Assembly (NCBI GenBank): GCA_023411575.1
Contig: JAEYOP010000047.1
Coordinates: forward strand, 9,036 to 73,035
Source of the DNA: Bacillota bacterium
Lineage (GTDB): Bacteria; Bacillota; Clostridia; Acetivibrionales; DTU013
DNA: 64,000 nucleotides
Reading direction: 5' to 3'
Part shown: positions 16,282 through 25,084 of the stretch, piece by piece
Position numbering within the stretch: the stretch's first letter is position 1
Layout: every line of letters starts with the position of its first letter
Position numbers and translations under genes: made by a program
The notes under the pieces: generated by a model
The model's input: only the letters and a program-made list of their open reading frames with translations
Database searches by the model: none
Told to the model about the DNA's origin: nothing

Positions 16282-18315
16282 ATGGACAGAAGGAATGATC
16301 CTTTGCTGGATGCGTTTCTCTACGAAACAAAGCAGATCCTGGAAAAGGCGGAACGGATCCTGCTGGAATGTGAAAAAACAAAGACCCTGAACAGCGAGAG
16401 CATCAATGAAATTTTCCGGATCATGCATACCATAAAGGGCTCCTCGGCCATGATGGAATTTGCCGGCATATCCGAAACCGCCCATGCGGTGGAGGACCTG
16501 TTCTTCCATATCCGGGAACGGCATCCGGCCGTGGATTTCGAAAGGGTGGCGGATATCATTCTCCATGCCGCCGACTTTATCGGGCATTCCATCCTGAAGA
16601 TCGAAAACGGCGAAGAGCCGGAGGCGCAATACGACGAAATAAAGCAAACCATTGACGTTTATCTACAGGAGCTGAAGGGAAACGGAGCTATCCCCGCCGA
16701 CCAACCGGCCCCAAAGGCGGAAGTCCGGGAGAAACCGGTAAAGCGGGCCAAAAGCGCAGCCAGGCAGGAGGCGGATTATCTCGTATGGATCCGGTTCGAC
16801 GAGGACTGCGACATGGAAAGCGTCCGGGCCTTCGCCACCATGAAGCAGCTCGAGGATCTCGCCGCAGTCGTTGAAACGATCCCCGCCGACCTGGAGGATT
16901 TCGACCGCTCCTCCGAGCTGATCCGGAAAAACGGATTTGAGCTTTATGTAAATAGCAAGTCTACTCCGGAGGAGATCGATCAATTCATCCGGAGCCGTAC
17001 CGTCTACCTGAAGGACTGCCGGGTCAGCGCCCTGTTCCGGGAGCCCGGAGCCGGCGGTGCGGAAAGGCAGGTCTCCTCCGCCTCCGATTCAAAAGAAAAA
17101 GGGCAGGTCAAATTGACCGCCCGGCAGAATTTCATCAGCGTCAATGTGACCAAGCTGGACAAGCTCATGGATATTGTGGGCGAGCTGGTCATCTCCGAGG
17201 TCATGGTCACCCGGAATCCGGAGATCACGAAGCTAAAGATCCGGAGCTTTATGAACGCTGCGAACCAGATGAAGAAAATCACTACGGAGCTGCAGGACAT
17301 CGTCATGTCCATCCGGATGGTGCCCATCGGTCCGACCTTCTACAGCATGCAGAGAATCGTCCGGGACATGTGCAAAAAGCTCAATAAGGACGTGGAGCTC
17401 ATTATTTCAGGCGAGGATACGGAGGTGGACAAAAACATCATCGAATCCATAGCCGATCCCCTGATGCATCTGCTGCGCAATGCCATCGACCACGGCATCG
17501 AGGATCCCGACACAAGAGTACGCCTGGGCAAGCCGCCGGGGGGCAGGATTTACCTGTCCGCCCGCAGCGAAGGCGGAGATGTCTGGATCACGCTGCGGGA
17601 CGACGGCAGGGGGCTGAACCGCGAGGCCATCCTGAACAAGGCCATGGAAAACGGCCTGATCGCCAGGGACCCCTCGGAGCTTACGGATAAGGAGGTCTGG
17701 AGCTTCATCCTGATGCCGGGTTTTTCAACGAAAAAGAAGGTCACGGAGTTTTCGGGAAGAGGCGTCGGAATGGACGTCGTCATGAAGAATGTGGAGAAGA
17801 TCGGCGGGCGGCTGAATATCGACAGTGAAGCTGGAAAAGGCTCTACGTTTGCAGTCAAGATCCCGCTGACCCTCGCTATCATCAACGGCATGGAGATTTC
17901 CGTCGGCGGCAGCTGCTATACGATCCCCCTCACCATGATCAAGGAATCCTTCCGCCCCAAGGGCGTCCGCACCGTCAGGGACAACGAAGGCCGCGAGGCC
18001 ATCATGCTGCGGGGCGAATGCGTCGAGATCATGCGGCTCCACAAGGAGTTCCGGGTCCCTACGGAGGTGACAAGCCTCGAAGACGGAATTCTGATCATTG
18101 TACAGAACGAATCGCTGACATACGGCATTTTTGCGGACAGGCTGCTGGGCGAGCACCAGGTCGTTGTCAAGCCGGTGCCGAAATACATGGGAAAAATAGA
18201 CGGCGTTTCAGGCTGCTCCGTCCTGGGAGACGGCAGCATCAGCCTGATATTGGATATCGCCGGCTTACTGGACCGGAAAAGGAAAAACGATATCAGGAGG
18301 GGTGAAAATGAATGA
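16282..18315 (+). CDS. cheA: Chemotaxis histidine kinase CheA
   Basis: Sensor kinase of 677 residues that phosphorylates CheY and CheB in response to receptor arrays. The HPt domain has phosphoacceptor His49 in IMHTIKGSSAMM. A response-regulator-binding P2-like region spans about 160-245. The dimerisation domain starts near 285 (VNVTKLDKLMDIVGELV), and the ATPase domain has the N box LLRNAIDHGIEDP, a G1 box DDGRGLN and a G2 box GRGVGMDVV. A CheW-like domain closes the protein (about 530-670). Its start lies 26 bp after repeat copy 1, and its end overlaps cheW by eight bases. All catalytic motifs are intact. Confidence 0.96.
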   Translation: MDRRNDPLLDAFLYETKQILEKAERILLECEKTKTLNSESINEIFRIMHTIKGSSAMMEFAGISETAHAVEDLFFHIRERHPAVDFERVADIILHAADFIGHSILKIENGEEPEAQYDEIKQTIDVYLQELKGNGAIPADQPAPKAEVREKPVKRAKSAARQEADYLVWIRFDEDCDMESVRAFATMKQLEDLAAVVETIPADLEDFDRSSELIRKNGFELYVNSKSTPEEIDQFIRSRTVYLKDCRVSALFREPGAGGAERQVSSASDSKEKGQVKLTARQNFISVNVTKLDKLMDIVGELVISEVMVTRNPEITKLKIRSFMNAANQMKKITTELQDIVMSIRMVPIGPTFYSMQRIVRDMCKKLNKDVELIISGEDTEVDKNIIESIADPLMHLLRNAIDHGIEDPDTRVRLGKPPGGRIYLSARSEGGDVWITLRDDGRGLNREAILNKAMENGLIARDPSELTDKEVWSFILMPGFSTKKKVTEFSGRGVGMDVVMKNVEKIGGRLNIDSEAGKGSTFAVKIPLTLAIINGMEISVGGSCYTIPLTMIKESFRPKGVRTVRDNEGREAIMLRGECVEIMRLHKEFRVPTEVTSLEDGILIIVQNESLTYGIFADRLLGEHQVVVKPVPKYMGKIDGVSGCSVLGDGSISLILDIAGLLDRKRKNDIRRGENE

Positions 18316-18817
18316 GCTTGGCATGCAGTACGAGCCTGTGGAAGACACCATGCAGGGCAAGTACCTGACCTTCGTACTGGATCAGGAGCACTACGGGCTG
18401 GAAATCCGGGTAGTGACCGAAATTATCGGAATGCAGAACATCACGGTAGTCCCGGATCTCCCGGAGTTCATGAAGGGTGTGATCAACCTGAGAGGAAAGA
18501 TCATTCCGGTCATCGACGTAAGGATGAAATTCAAAAAGCCTCCGCAGCCGTACCACGACCGCACCTGCATCATCATTGTCGAAATCGGCGACATGCCGGT
18601 GGGGCTGATCGTGGACAGGGTGGCGGAGGTGCTCAATATTCCCGATGAAAACATCGTGGCGCCTCCGGACGGCAAAACGGGTTTTTCAAACCGGTACCTT
18701 CAGGGCATCGGAAAGGTCGGGAACGAGGTCAAGCTGCTGCTTGACAGCAACAGGCTGCTTTCGCTGGCGGAGACGGACCAACTAAGGGATGACCGAATCA
18801 TAAAAACGGATTCTTGA
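18308..18817 (+). CDS. cheW: Chemotaxis coupling protein CheW with repeat-derived C-terminus
   Basis: Scaffold of 169 residues that links CheA to receptors. The start is ATG 18308, seven bases after GGAGG; an in-frame GTG at 18302 is too close. The CheW fold is plain (YLTFVLDQEHYGLEIRVVTEIIG, LPEFMKGVINLRGKIIPVIDVR, VGLIVDRVAEVLNI). The last ten residues (RDDRIIKTDS) and the stop codon are encoded by the left end of fold-back repeat copy 2. If the repeat is removed together with one flanking TAA/TGA, the frame instead runs on as NTMEHSNS and stops at 18969-18971, two bases before the mcp ribosome site. The insertion has thus replaced the original tail. Confidence 0.95.
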   Translation: MNELGMQYEPVEDTMQGKYLTFVLDQEHYGLEIRVVTEIIGMQNITVVPDLPEFMKGVINLRGKIIPVIDVRMKFKKPPQPYHDRTCIIIVEIGDMPVGLIVDRVAEVLNIPDENIVAPPDGKTGFSNRYLQGIGKVGNEVKLLLDSNRLLSLAETDQLRDDRIIKTDS

Positions 18818-18943
18818 GTGAGGGATTTTTCGTCCTTACAAGGCGGAGGAAGGCGTAATAATTGTTTTATTGCAACTGACGACAACACAGTAAGGACGGA
18901 AAATAACCACTCAAGAACCGGAATTTATGATTCGGCCATCCCT
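18785..18943. repeat. Fold-back repeat element, copy 2 (159 bp, inside the cheW 3' end)
   Basis: Same length and ends as copy 1, with one mismatch between the terminal inverted repeats (right end has GGCC where copy 1 has GGTC). Arms are 18785-18839 and 18890-18943. Compared with copy 1, a C in the left arm (GAGCG) is T here (GAGTG), and the facing base in the right arm has changed in step, so the pair is kept. The core is flanked by TAA on the left and TGA on the right. It separates cheW from mcp and supplies the cheW stop codon. Confidence 0.92.
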
Positions 18944-18985
18944 GAACACGATGGAGCATTCCAATTCATAATAGGAGGAGTCGAT

Positions 18986-21208
18986 ATGCTGAAAAACGCG
19001 TCAATCCGGTCTAAACTAATCATAATGGTGGTCATTCCCCTCGTTGCCCTGGTATTGATCTCGATCCTTGCCGTCTATACGATGGATTCCTTGAACTTCG
19101 ATATGAAAACCAAGGTAAGGGACCAGAATTACTCCGCCATTTCCCTCGTTCTCAACGCCGACAGGGATATGTACCAGTCCATGGTGGGGCTGAAGGCAAT
19201 GATCTACGAAAGCACCGATGCGGAACAGCTGGCGGCCGCTACGGAAACGATGCAGTCCAACCAGAACGATGTCCGGAATAGGATTTCGGAGGCGGAGAAG
19301 AGATTCCCGAAGGACGACCCTTACTGGGGAACCCACCGGGATAAAAACGGCAAGCTGATCTCCGAATATTTTGCGGCCTTTGACGCCGCCTTCACCCAAT
19401 GGACGGATGCGGTCGCCAAATCGGTGGAAGCGGGCAAAACCGCCAGCAATGACGAAGACTTCAACCTGGCCAGGGACAACCTGAACCTGATCGGCGAAAT
19501 GATCGACGAGGCCACCGATGACATCGTCAATATCAACGAAGCCAACAAAAACCGGCAGGAGTGGTTCATTCTGGCCGTTAACGGCCTCCTGCTGCTGGGC
19601 ATGGTATTCCTGCTGTCCCGTATGGTCCGGATGATCTCCGTCCCTGTGAAGGAGCTCACCGGCTATGCCGAAAAAATATCCCAGGGCGAAACGGAATTTT
19701 CCTTTAAAATCGATTCGAAGGATGAGATCGGGCGCCTCAAGAAGGCCTTTTCCGATATGGTCAGCGATTTGAGACTCAAAGCGGATGTGGCTTCGGAGAT
19801 TTCAAAGGGAAATCTGAACGCCAAAGTGGTCATCCGTTCCGACCGGGACAAATTGTCCATCAGCATGGAGAGCCTCCGGAACATCCTGTTCCAGATGGTC
19901 CAGGACATCAATATGCTGACCGGCGCGGCGCTGGCCGGAGAACTGTCCACCCGGGCGGATGCCGGCAAGCAGCAGGGCGATTTCAAGAAGATCATCGAAG
20001 GGATCAACGCCACGCTGGATGCCATCGTCGGCCCGATCAACGAGGTCTCCGACGCGATGGAGGCCGTGTCCAAGGGCGACCTCGGCGTATCGGTGCGGAC
20101 CCATTACAGCGGCGATTATGCGCGGCTGGCCGATTCGGTCAACCGGACCGTGCTGAACCTGAAGAACCTGATCGATGAAATCGCCGGCGTCCTGGAGCAA
20201 ATGTCCGAAGGAATTCTGGATATGGAGAATATCCGGGAGTATGAAGGGGATTACAACCGGATTTCGGAATCCATGAACACGATCCTGGAATCGCTCAACG
20301 GCCTGATCGGCGATATCACGAAAGCCTCGGACCAGGTCGCCACAGGCTCCCGCCAGGTTTCCGAAGGAAGCATGCAGCTCTCCCAGGGCGCGACGGAACA
20401 GGCCAGTTCCGTGGAAGAGCTCTCCGCCAGCATGACCCAGGTGGCGACCCAAACCAAGATGAACGCTTCCAACGCGACGCAGGCCAACCATCTCGCCCTG
20501 GAAGCCAAGGAAAACGCGGACCGGGGAAACAGCCGCATGAAGGACATGCTCCGGTCCATGGAAGATATCAACGAAGCCTCGGAAAACATCTCGAAAATCC
20601 TCAAGGTCATCGACGACATCGCGTTCCAGACCAACATCCTGGCCTTGAACGCCGCCGTGGAAGCGGCCAGGGCGGGCCAGCACGGCAAGGGCTTCGCCGT
20701 CGTCGCCGAAGAGGTTCGCAACCTGGCGGCCAGGAGCGCCGACGCCGCCAGCGAAACGACGGAGTTCATCGAAGCGACGGTCAAAAAGGTGGAGATCGGC
20801 ACCAAGATTGCCAGCGAAACGGCCTCCTCCCTGCTGGGGATCGTGGACAGCTCCGCAAAGGTGGCGAACCTGGTCGGGGAGATCGCGGCCGCATCCAACG
20901 AGCAGGCCAGCGGAATCGCCCAGATCAATGTGGGTATCGAGCAGGTGTCCAAGGTCATCCAGACCAATTCGGCCACCGCGGAGCAGAGCGCCGCAGCCAG
21001 CGAAGAGCTGATGACGCAGGCCCAGCTGCTGAACGACAATATCAGCCGGTTCAAGCTGCGGCAGGAATACAGCCTGTCGGAAAAGGCCGCTTTTTCCAGC
21101 CAGAAGCCGGCTGTGAAAAGGAGGCTCGGAACCGTCCATTCCCAGTCTGCTTTGCCAAGGCCCAGACCTCAGATCACTCCAGGGAACACGGATTTCGGAA
21201 AATACTAG
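18986..21208 (+). CDS. Methyl-accepting chemotaxis protein
   Basis: Transmembrane receptor of 740 residues that passes ligand signals to CheA/CheW. AGGAGG at 18973-18978 sets ATG 18986; the open frame further upstream is only repeat-element sequence. Membrane segments lie at about 10-31 and 192-212, enclosing a sensor domain of about 160 residues, helical by appearance. Two or three HAMP-like modules follow (VKELTGYAEKISQGETEFSF, VGPINEVSDAMEAVSKGDLGV). The signalling hairpin contains IDDIAFQTNILALNAAVEAARAG and KGFAVVAEEVRNLAARS. No CheR-binding pentapeptide is present at the C-terminus. Being inside the che operon, it is probably a main partner of this CheA. Ligand unknown. Confidence 0.95.
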   Translation: MLKNASIRSKLIIMVVIPLVALVLISILAVYTMDSLNFDMKTKVRDQNYSAISLVLNADRDMYQSMVGLKAMIYESTDAEQLAAATETMQSNQNDVRNRISEAEKRFPKDDPYWGTHRDKNGKLISEYFAAFDAAFTQWTDAVAKSVEAGKTASNDEDFNLARDNLNLIGEMIDEATDDIVNINEANKNRQEWFILAVNGLLLLGMVFLLSRMVRMISVPVKELTGYAEKISQGETEFSFKIDSKDEIGRLKKAFSDMVSDLRLKADVASEISKGNLNAKVVIRSDRDKLSISMESLRNILFQMVQDINMLTGAALAGELSTRADAGKQQGDFKKIIEGINATLDAIVGPINEVSDAMEAVSKGDLGVSVRTHYSGDYARLADSVNRTVLNLKNLIDEIAGVLEQMSEGILDMENIREYEGDYNRISESMNTILESLNGLIGDITKASDQVATGSRQVSEGSMQLSQGATEQASSVEELSASMTQVATQTKMNASNATQANHLALEAKENADRGNSRMKDMLRSMEDINEASENISKILKVIDDIAFQTNILALNAAVEAARAGQHGKGFAVVAEEVRNLAARSADAASETTEFIEATVKKVEIGTKIASETASSLLGIVDSSAKVANLVGEIAAASNEQASGIAQINVGIEQVSKVIQTNSATAEQSAAASEELMTQAQLLNDNISRFKLRQEYSLSEKAAFSSQKPAVKRRLGTVHSQSALPRPRPQITPGNTDFGKY

Positions 21209-21252
21209 ACGAATGCGGCCCCCGCCAAGGGGGCCGTTGACTCGGAACGGAT

Positions 21253-22077
21253 GTGAATTGCGTGGAACCGATCACGAAGCAGGAATTCGCGCGGCTTAAA
21301 ACCATAATGGATGAACGGTTCGGAATCGAAATCAAGGACGGCAAAATCACCCTGGTGGAGAGCCGCCTCAGCAAAACGCTGGCGGAAAGAGGCATGTCCC
21401 GCCTGGGACAATATCTGGACGCCGTTATGCGGGACAGGACCGGCGCTCTCGAACAGGAGCTGGCTCAGAAGCTGACTACTAACCATACCTATTTTATGAG
21501 GGAACCGGAACATTTCCGGTTTTTTCAGGAAACCGTCCTCCCCTGGCTGGTCGGCACGGTCCGGGACGGCGACCTGCGGACCTGGAGCGCCGGCTGCTCC
21601 TCCGGTGAGGAGCCCTATACCCTGGCCATGTGCATGGCGGACTTTTTCAATCTCCGGTCGGAAAGCTGGAATACGAAAATACTGGCCACGGATATCTCCG
21701 CCGCCGTGCTGGAACGGGCGGTGGAGGCCATCTATCCCGTGGAAAGCCTGCAGAACATCCCCGACCGGTGGAAGAAGCTCTATTTCGAAAGCCTGGACAG
21801 CGAACGGGTCCGGGTAGGTGCAAAAATCCGGGAGGAAGTCATCTTCCGGCATTTGAATCTGATCGAGCAGGTTTTCCCCTTTAAACGGAAATTCCACCTG
21901 ATCCTTTGCCGGAACGTCATGATCTACTTCGATACGCCGATGAAAAACCGGCTGATCAAAAAGTTCTATGATGCCACCGAACCCGGCGGCTACCTCTTTA
22001 TCGGGCATTCGGAAAGCCTGGGGCGGGACACCTGCGGTTACAAATACATAAAGCCATCCATTTACAGAAAGGAGTGA
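21253..22077 (+). CDS. cheR: Chemotaxis protein methyltransferase CheR
   Basis: Enzyme of 274 residues that methylates receptor glutamates with S-adenosylmethionine. A helical N-terminal domain (about 5-75) precedes the methyltransferase domain with the cofactor loop WSAGCSSGEEPYTLAM. LCRNVMIYFDTPMKNRLI and GYLFIGHSES are typical CheR C-terminal motifs. The start is GTG 21253 or GTG 21262; ribosome sites are weak for both. It follows mcp by 44 bp and precedes cheB by seven bases, completing an adaptation pair. Confidence 0.95.
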   Translation: MNCVEPITKQEFARLKTIMDERFGIEIKDGKITLVESRLSKTLAERGMSRLGQYLDAVMRDRTGALEQELAQKLTTNHTYFMREPEHFRFFQETVLPWLVGTVRDGDLRTWSAGCSSGEEPYTLAMCMADFFNLRSESWNTKILATDISAAVLERAVEAIYPVESLQNIPDRWKKLYFESLDSERVRVGAKIREEVIFRHLNLIEQVFPFKRKFHLILCRNVMIYFDTPMKNRLIKKFYDATEPGGYLFIGHSESLGRDTCGYKYIKPSIYRKE

Positions 22078-22084
22078 ACCCGGC

Positions 22085-23113
22085 ATGAAAAAGAAAATCG
22101 AGGTCCTGATTGTCGACGACTCGATCTTTTTCAGGGAAGCGCTCAACATGCAGCTTTCCAGGGACCCCGACCTGATCGTGGTCGGAGAGGCGCAGGACGC
22201 CGCCGAGGCCATCGTGAAAATAGAGGCTTTGAAGCCCGACGTCATCACGCTGGATGTGGAAATGCCCGGCATGAACGGGATCGAATTCCTGCGGCGGGTT
22301 ATGCCCAGGTACGCCATCCCCGTCGTGGTGGTAAGCTCGGTCAACAGCTGCGTTTTCGACGCTCTCAGCGCGGGCGCGCTGGATTTTGTGGCGAAACCCG
22401 ATACCAGGGCCCGGATCGGCTATGATCTTTTTATAAACGAGTTGAAGGTAAAGATCAAGGTCGCCTCGACGGCGAACCGGTCCATTCTCAAAACCATGAC
22501 TAACGGTCCGGAGGCCCCCGCCTCCTCCGCGAAGCAGCCTGGAATCATTGCCATCGGCGCGTCCACAGGGGGAACGGAAGCGATCTACGAGGTGGTAAAG
22601 GAGCTTCCGAGGAACATTCCCGGCATCGTGGTCGTTCAGCACATGCCCCCCGTATTTACCCGGATGTACGCCGAACGGCTCAACAATTCCTGTATCCTGG
22701 AGGCAAAGGAGGCCGAAAACGGCGACCGGATCTATCCGGGCAGAATGCTTGTCGCCCCGGGCGATTTCCAGCTTCGGGTGAAAAAAGGTCCCGGCGGCTA
22801 CTTCGTGGAGTGCATCAAGGAAGAAAAGGTAAGCGGCCACTGCCCTTCCGTCGATGTCTTGTTCCAATCCGTCGCGGATAAGGCCGAAGGAGACGCCATC
22901 GGCATCCTGCTCACCGGCATGGGGAGCGACGGCGCAAAGGGCCTTCTGGAAATGCGAAGGAAAGGAGCCATTACCATCGGCCAGGATGAATCGACCTCCG
23001 TGGTTTACGGCATGCCGAGGGTGGCCTATGAAATCGGAGCCGTCGGAAAGCAGCTCCCCCTGAGCAAAATATCCGCCGAAATTATGCGAATACTCCATAT
23101 CGTGCAGTCCTGA
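22085..23113 (+). CDS. cheB: Protein-glutamate methylesterase CheB
   Basis: Response regulator and methylesterase of 342 residues that removes methyl groups from (or deamidates) receptors. The receiver domain (1-120) has Asp11-Asp12 and phosphorylation site Asp57. After a linker the esterase domain carries the triad Ser160 (IGASTGG), His186 (VVQHMP) and Asp282 (GMGSDGA). AAAGGAG precedes the ATG. It is the last gene of the che cluster; the next gene has its own leader of 165 bp. Confidence 0.96.
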   Translation: MKKKIEVLIVDDSIFFREALNMQLSRDPDLIVVGEAQDAAEAIVKIEALKPDVITLDVEMPGMNGIEFLRRVMPRYAIPVVVVSSVNSCVFDALSAGALDFVAKPDTRARIGYDLFINELKVKIKVASTANRSILKTMTNGPEAPASSAKQPGIIAIGASTGGTEAIYEVVKELPRNIPGIVVVQHMPPVFTRMYAERLNNSCILEAKEAENGDRIYPGRMLVAPGDFQLRVKKGPGGYFVECIKEEKVSGHCPSVDVLFQSVADKAEGDAIGILLTGMGSDGAKGLLEMRRKGAITIGQDESTSVVYGMPRVAYEIGAVGKQLPLSKISAEIMRILHIVQS

Positions 23114-23278
23114 GAGGTGAAGACAAGATTGATCCCTTCGCGAGCTGTTCTTAAACATAGACAAATAAATGAATGTTGGCGATACCCCCGAACGGAATGC
23201 ATAGGCAGGAACGAACCGGGCAGGATTAACATAAATTATATTATTGGAGTTTATATGCTAAGAAGGGAGAAATGACCC

Positions 23279-23905
23279 ATGTACGGTTATTATCGCGACA
23301 ACACGTCCGTCCTGCCCGCGCAGAACCAGTTCAATCCAATGACGGCCATGCCGGTGCAGAATCAGTATAATCCAATGATGAACATGCCGACGCAAAATTC
23401 GTTCAACCCTATGATGACCATGCCGATGCAGAATCAGTACAACCCTATGATGACCATGCCGGCACAGAATACGTTCAATCCAATGATGGCCATGCCAATG
23501 CAGAACCAGTACAACCCGATGCCGGCGGCGCCTGCGCAGAACCAGGGGAATCCGATGGGAAACCTGCCGGAGCAGTTGGAAAACCTGTACCCGAAAACCT
23601 ACAACATCCTCAAGCCCGCCGTTGAAAACGCCTGCGAAAAAATGAAGGGAAAGCACGGTCCGATGCATACGCCCAACCAGGGGGAAGTGGAATCCATGGT
23701 CACCGATATCTTAAACAAGGTGGAGCCGGAGGTGGAAGTCGCCGTCAACAACGGGGCAAAGCCCAATGAAAGACTGTTCATCGGAGGCGGCAGGCGGATC
23801 CTGAGGGACTTCATCGCGGCGCTGCTGATCGGAAGCCTGATTACCGGGAGATCCTCGGCGTATTACCCGGGATACTATGGATACGCCCCCATGTATTTTT
23901 ACTAG
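23279..23905 (+). CDS. Tandem-repeat Gln/Asn/Pro/Met-rich protein of unknown function
   Basis: Protein of 208 residues with a good ribosome site (AAGGGAG). After 11 residues come seven 12-residue repeats of the form MPxQNQ(Y/F)NPMMx (residues 12-95, bases 23312-23563), with Tyr and Phe alternating in units 1-6, giving a 24-residue super-repeat. Residues about 97-155 form a conserved-looking helical segment (LPEQLENLYPKTYNILKPAV, ESMVTDILNKVEPEVEV). A basic stretch and a hydrophobic helix (FIAALLIGSLITG) follow, then a Tyr/Gly/Pro-rich tail ending YYGYAPMYFY. There is no signal peptide. The composition recalls clostridial spore-coat or surface-layer associated proteins, but I do not recognise the family. 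Confidence 0.8.
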   Translation: MYGYYRDNTSVLPAQNQFNPMTAMPVQNQYNPMMNMPTQNSFNPMMTMPMQNQYNPMMTMPAQNTFNPMMAMPMQNQYNPMPAAPAQNQGNPMGNLPEQLENLYPKTYNILKPAVENACEKMKGKHGPMHTPNQGEVESMVTDILNKVEPEVEVAVNNGAKPNERLFIGGGRRILRDFIAALLIGSLITGRSSAYYPGYYGYAPMYFY

Positions 23906-23944
23906 GGATCGGCTAAAAACGGGCCCTGACCCGTAATCCAGGTA

Positions 23945-23982
23945 CGGACGGAATCTGCTGTCTTTCCAGGAGATTCCGTCCG
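23945..23982. terminator. Terminator-like hairpin between convergent genes
   Basis: A perfect 12-bp stem (CGGACGGAATCT / AGATTCCGTCCG) with a 14-base loop lies between the repeat-protein gene (plus) and the dehydrogenase gene (minus). The downstream sequence on the plus strand is only moderately T-rich (CTTACTTGCTTGTTGTTTT), so termination may be partial or bidirectional. Confidence 0.6.
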
Positions 23983-24003
23983 CTGCCTTACTTGCTTGTT
24001 GTT

Positions 24004-25065
24004 TTACTTCACTTCCTCGTCAAATACCACTGCGACCTTTCCGCACTTTCCTTCCGCCATCAGGCTGTAGGCTTCCGATACGTTGTCCAGAGTAAAGCGG
24101 TGGGTTACAAGATCCTCGGGATGGATGCCCCAGCGGACAAGCCGCTCCACCAGTTCCTCCATCTTCCAGATGCTGGTCACCCACGAGCCGTAAATGGTCT
24201 TCTGTTCATGGATGATATCGGGGCTCGGATTGAATTCCACCGTTCCGCCCTCTCCGACAAACGCGATCTTTCCCCACTTGCGGGTCGCGCGGATCGCCAG
24301 CTGGCGCCCGGAGGTGTGGCCGGAGCAGTCGATGGCGCGTTCTACGCCGAAGCCGCCGGTAAGCTTCAAAATATTCTCCAGCGTATCCGGACCCGAAAGG
24401 AATACATGGTCCGCAAGCTTTTTGTCCAGTGCGATCTGGCAACGTTCCTTCGTCACGTCCACCCCGATTAGCTTTTGCGCGCCCATGGCTTTCGCCAGCA
24501 TGAGGGTGGCCAGGCCGACGGGGCCCAGACCGACGACCAGCACCGCGTCGTTGCCGGATATCCCGATTTTTTCAAGCCCTTCGTAAACGGTCCCGAAGCC
24601 GCAGGCTACCTGCGCTCCGTCCGTATAGGTCAATTCATCCGGCAGCAGCACGCAATCCTTTTCATCCGCAAGGATGTATGGCGCCATGCCGCCGTCCCGC
24701 TGCCAGCCGTATGCCGCCCGGAGGGGACTGGTGCAACTGATCATATAGCCCCTGCGGCAGTCGTTGCAAAGCCCGCAGCCGGAAATGTGGTAAAGGACAA
24801 CCCTGTCGCCTTCCTTGAACCTTCTCATTCCGGGCCCGCATTTTACGATCTGCCCGGCGGGTTCATGCCCCGCGATCCTGTCCTGGTAGCCTTCCGGCCC
24901 TTTTCCAAGGTGCTCGCGGTAGATGGCCCGGATATCGCTTCCGCAGATAGTGGACGATTTCGTGCGGACCAGAACCTGTCCGTGCCCCGGCTCCGGTATT
25001 TCAACTTCTTTCAGCACAACGGTGCTGTTTCCCGGCAAATATGCCGCTTTCATCAATTCGCTCAT
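24004..25065 (-). CDS. Zinc-dependent medium-chain dehydrogenase (sorbitol/threonine dehydrogenase-like)
   Basis: NAD(P)-linked alcohol or polyol dehydrogenase of 353 residues. Catalytic zinc ligands are in ICGSD and GHEPAG; the structural zinc loop has four Cys in CGLCNDCRRGYMISC. The nucleotide fold is VLVVGLGPVGLAT followed by Asp in GVDVTKE, which favours NAD. GGGGGAG precedes ATG 25065. It is 19 bp downstream of fucU and in the same operon as an aldo/keto reductase under a LacI regulator, so it probably oxidises a sugar or sugar alcohol of that pathway. The specific substrate is not readable. Confidence 0.9.
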   Translation of the reverse strand: MSELMKAAYLPGNSTVVLKEVEIPEPGHGQVLVRTKSSTICGSDIRAIYREHLGKGPEGYQDRIAGHEPAGQIVKCGPGMRRFKEGDRVVLYHISGCGLCNDCRRGYMISCTSPLRAAYGWQRDGGMAPYILADEKDCVLLPDELTYTDGAQVACGFGTVYEGLEKIGISGNDAVLVVGLGPVGLATLMLAKAMGAQKLIGVDVTKERCQIALDKKLADHVFLSGPDTLENILKLTGGFGVERAIDCSGHTSGRQLAIRATRKWGKIAFVGEGGTVEFNPSPDIIHEQKTIYGSWVTSIWKMEELVERLVRWGIHPEDLVTHRFTLDNVSEAYSLMAEGKCGKVAVVFDEEVK

Positions 25066-25084
25066 GCTATTGCTCCCCCCGTAT

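Noticed and set aside
18818..18985. Longer N-terminus for the chemotaxis receptor
   Set aside because: The extension is repeat-element sequence; the true start has AGGAGG at 18973-18978 and a normal membrane segment right after.
23312..23563. CRISPR-like array with 36-bp period
   Set aside because: The units are contiguous, in frame and code for a 12-residue repeat; there are no unique spacers.
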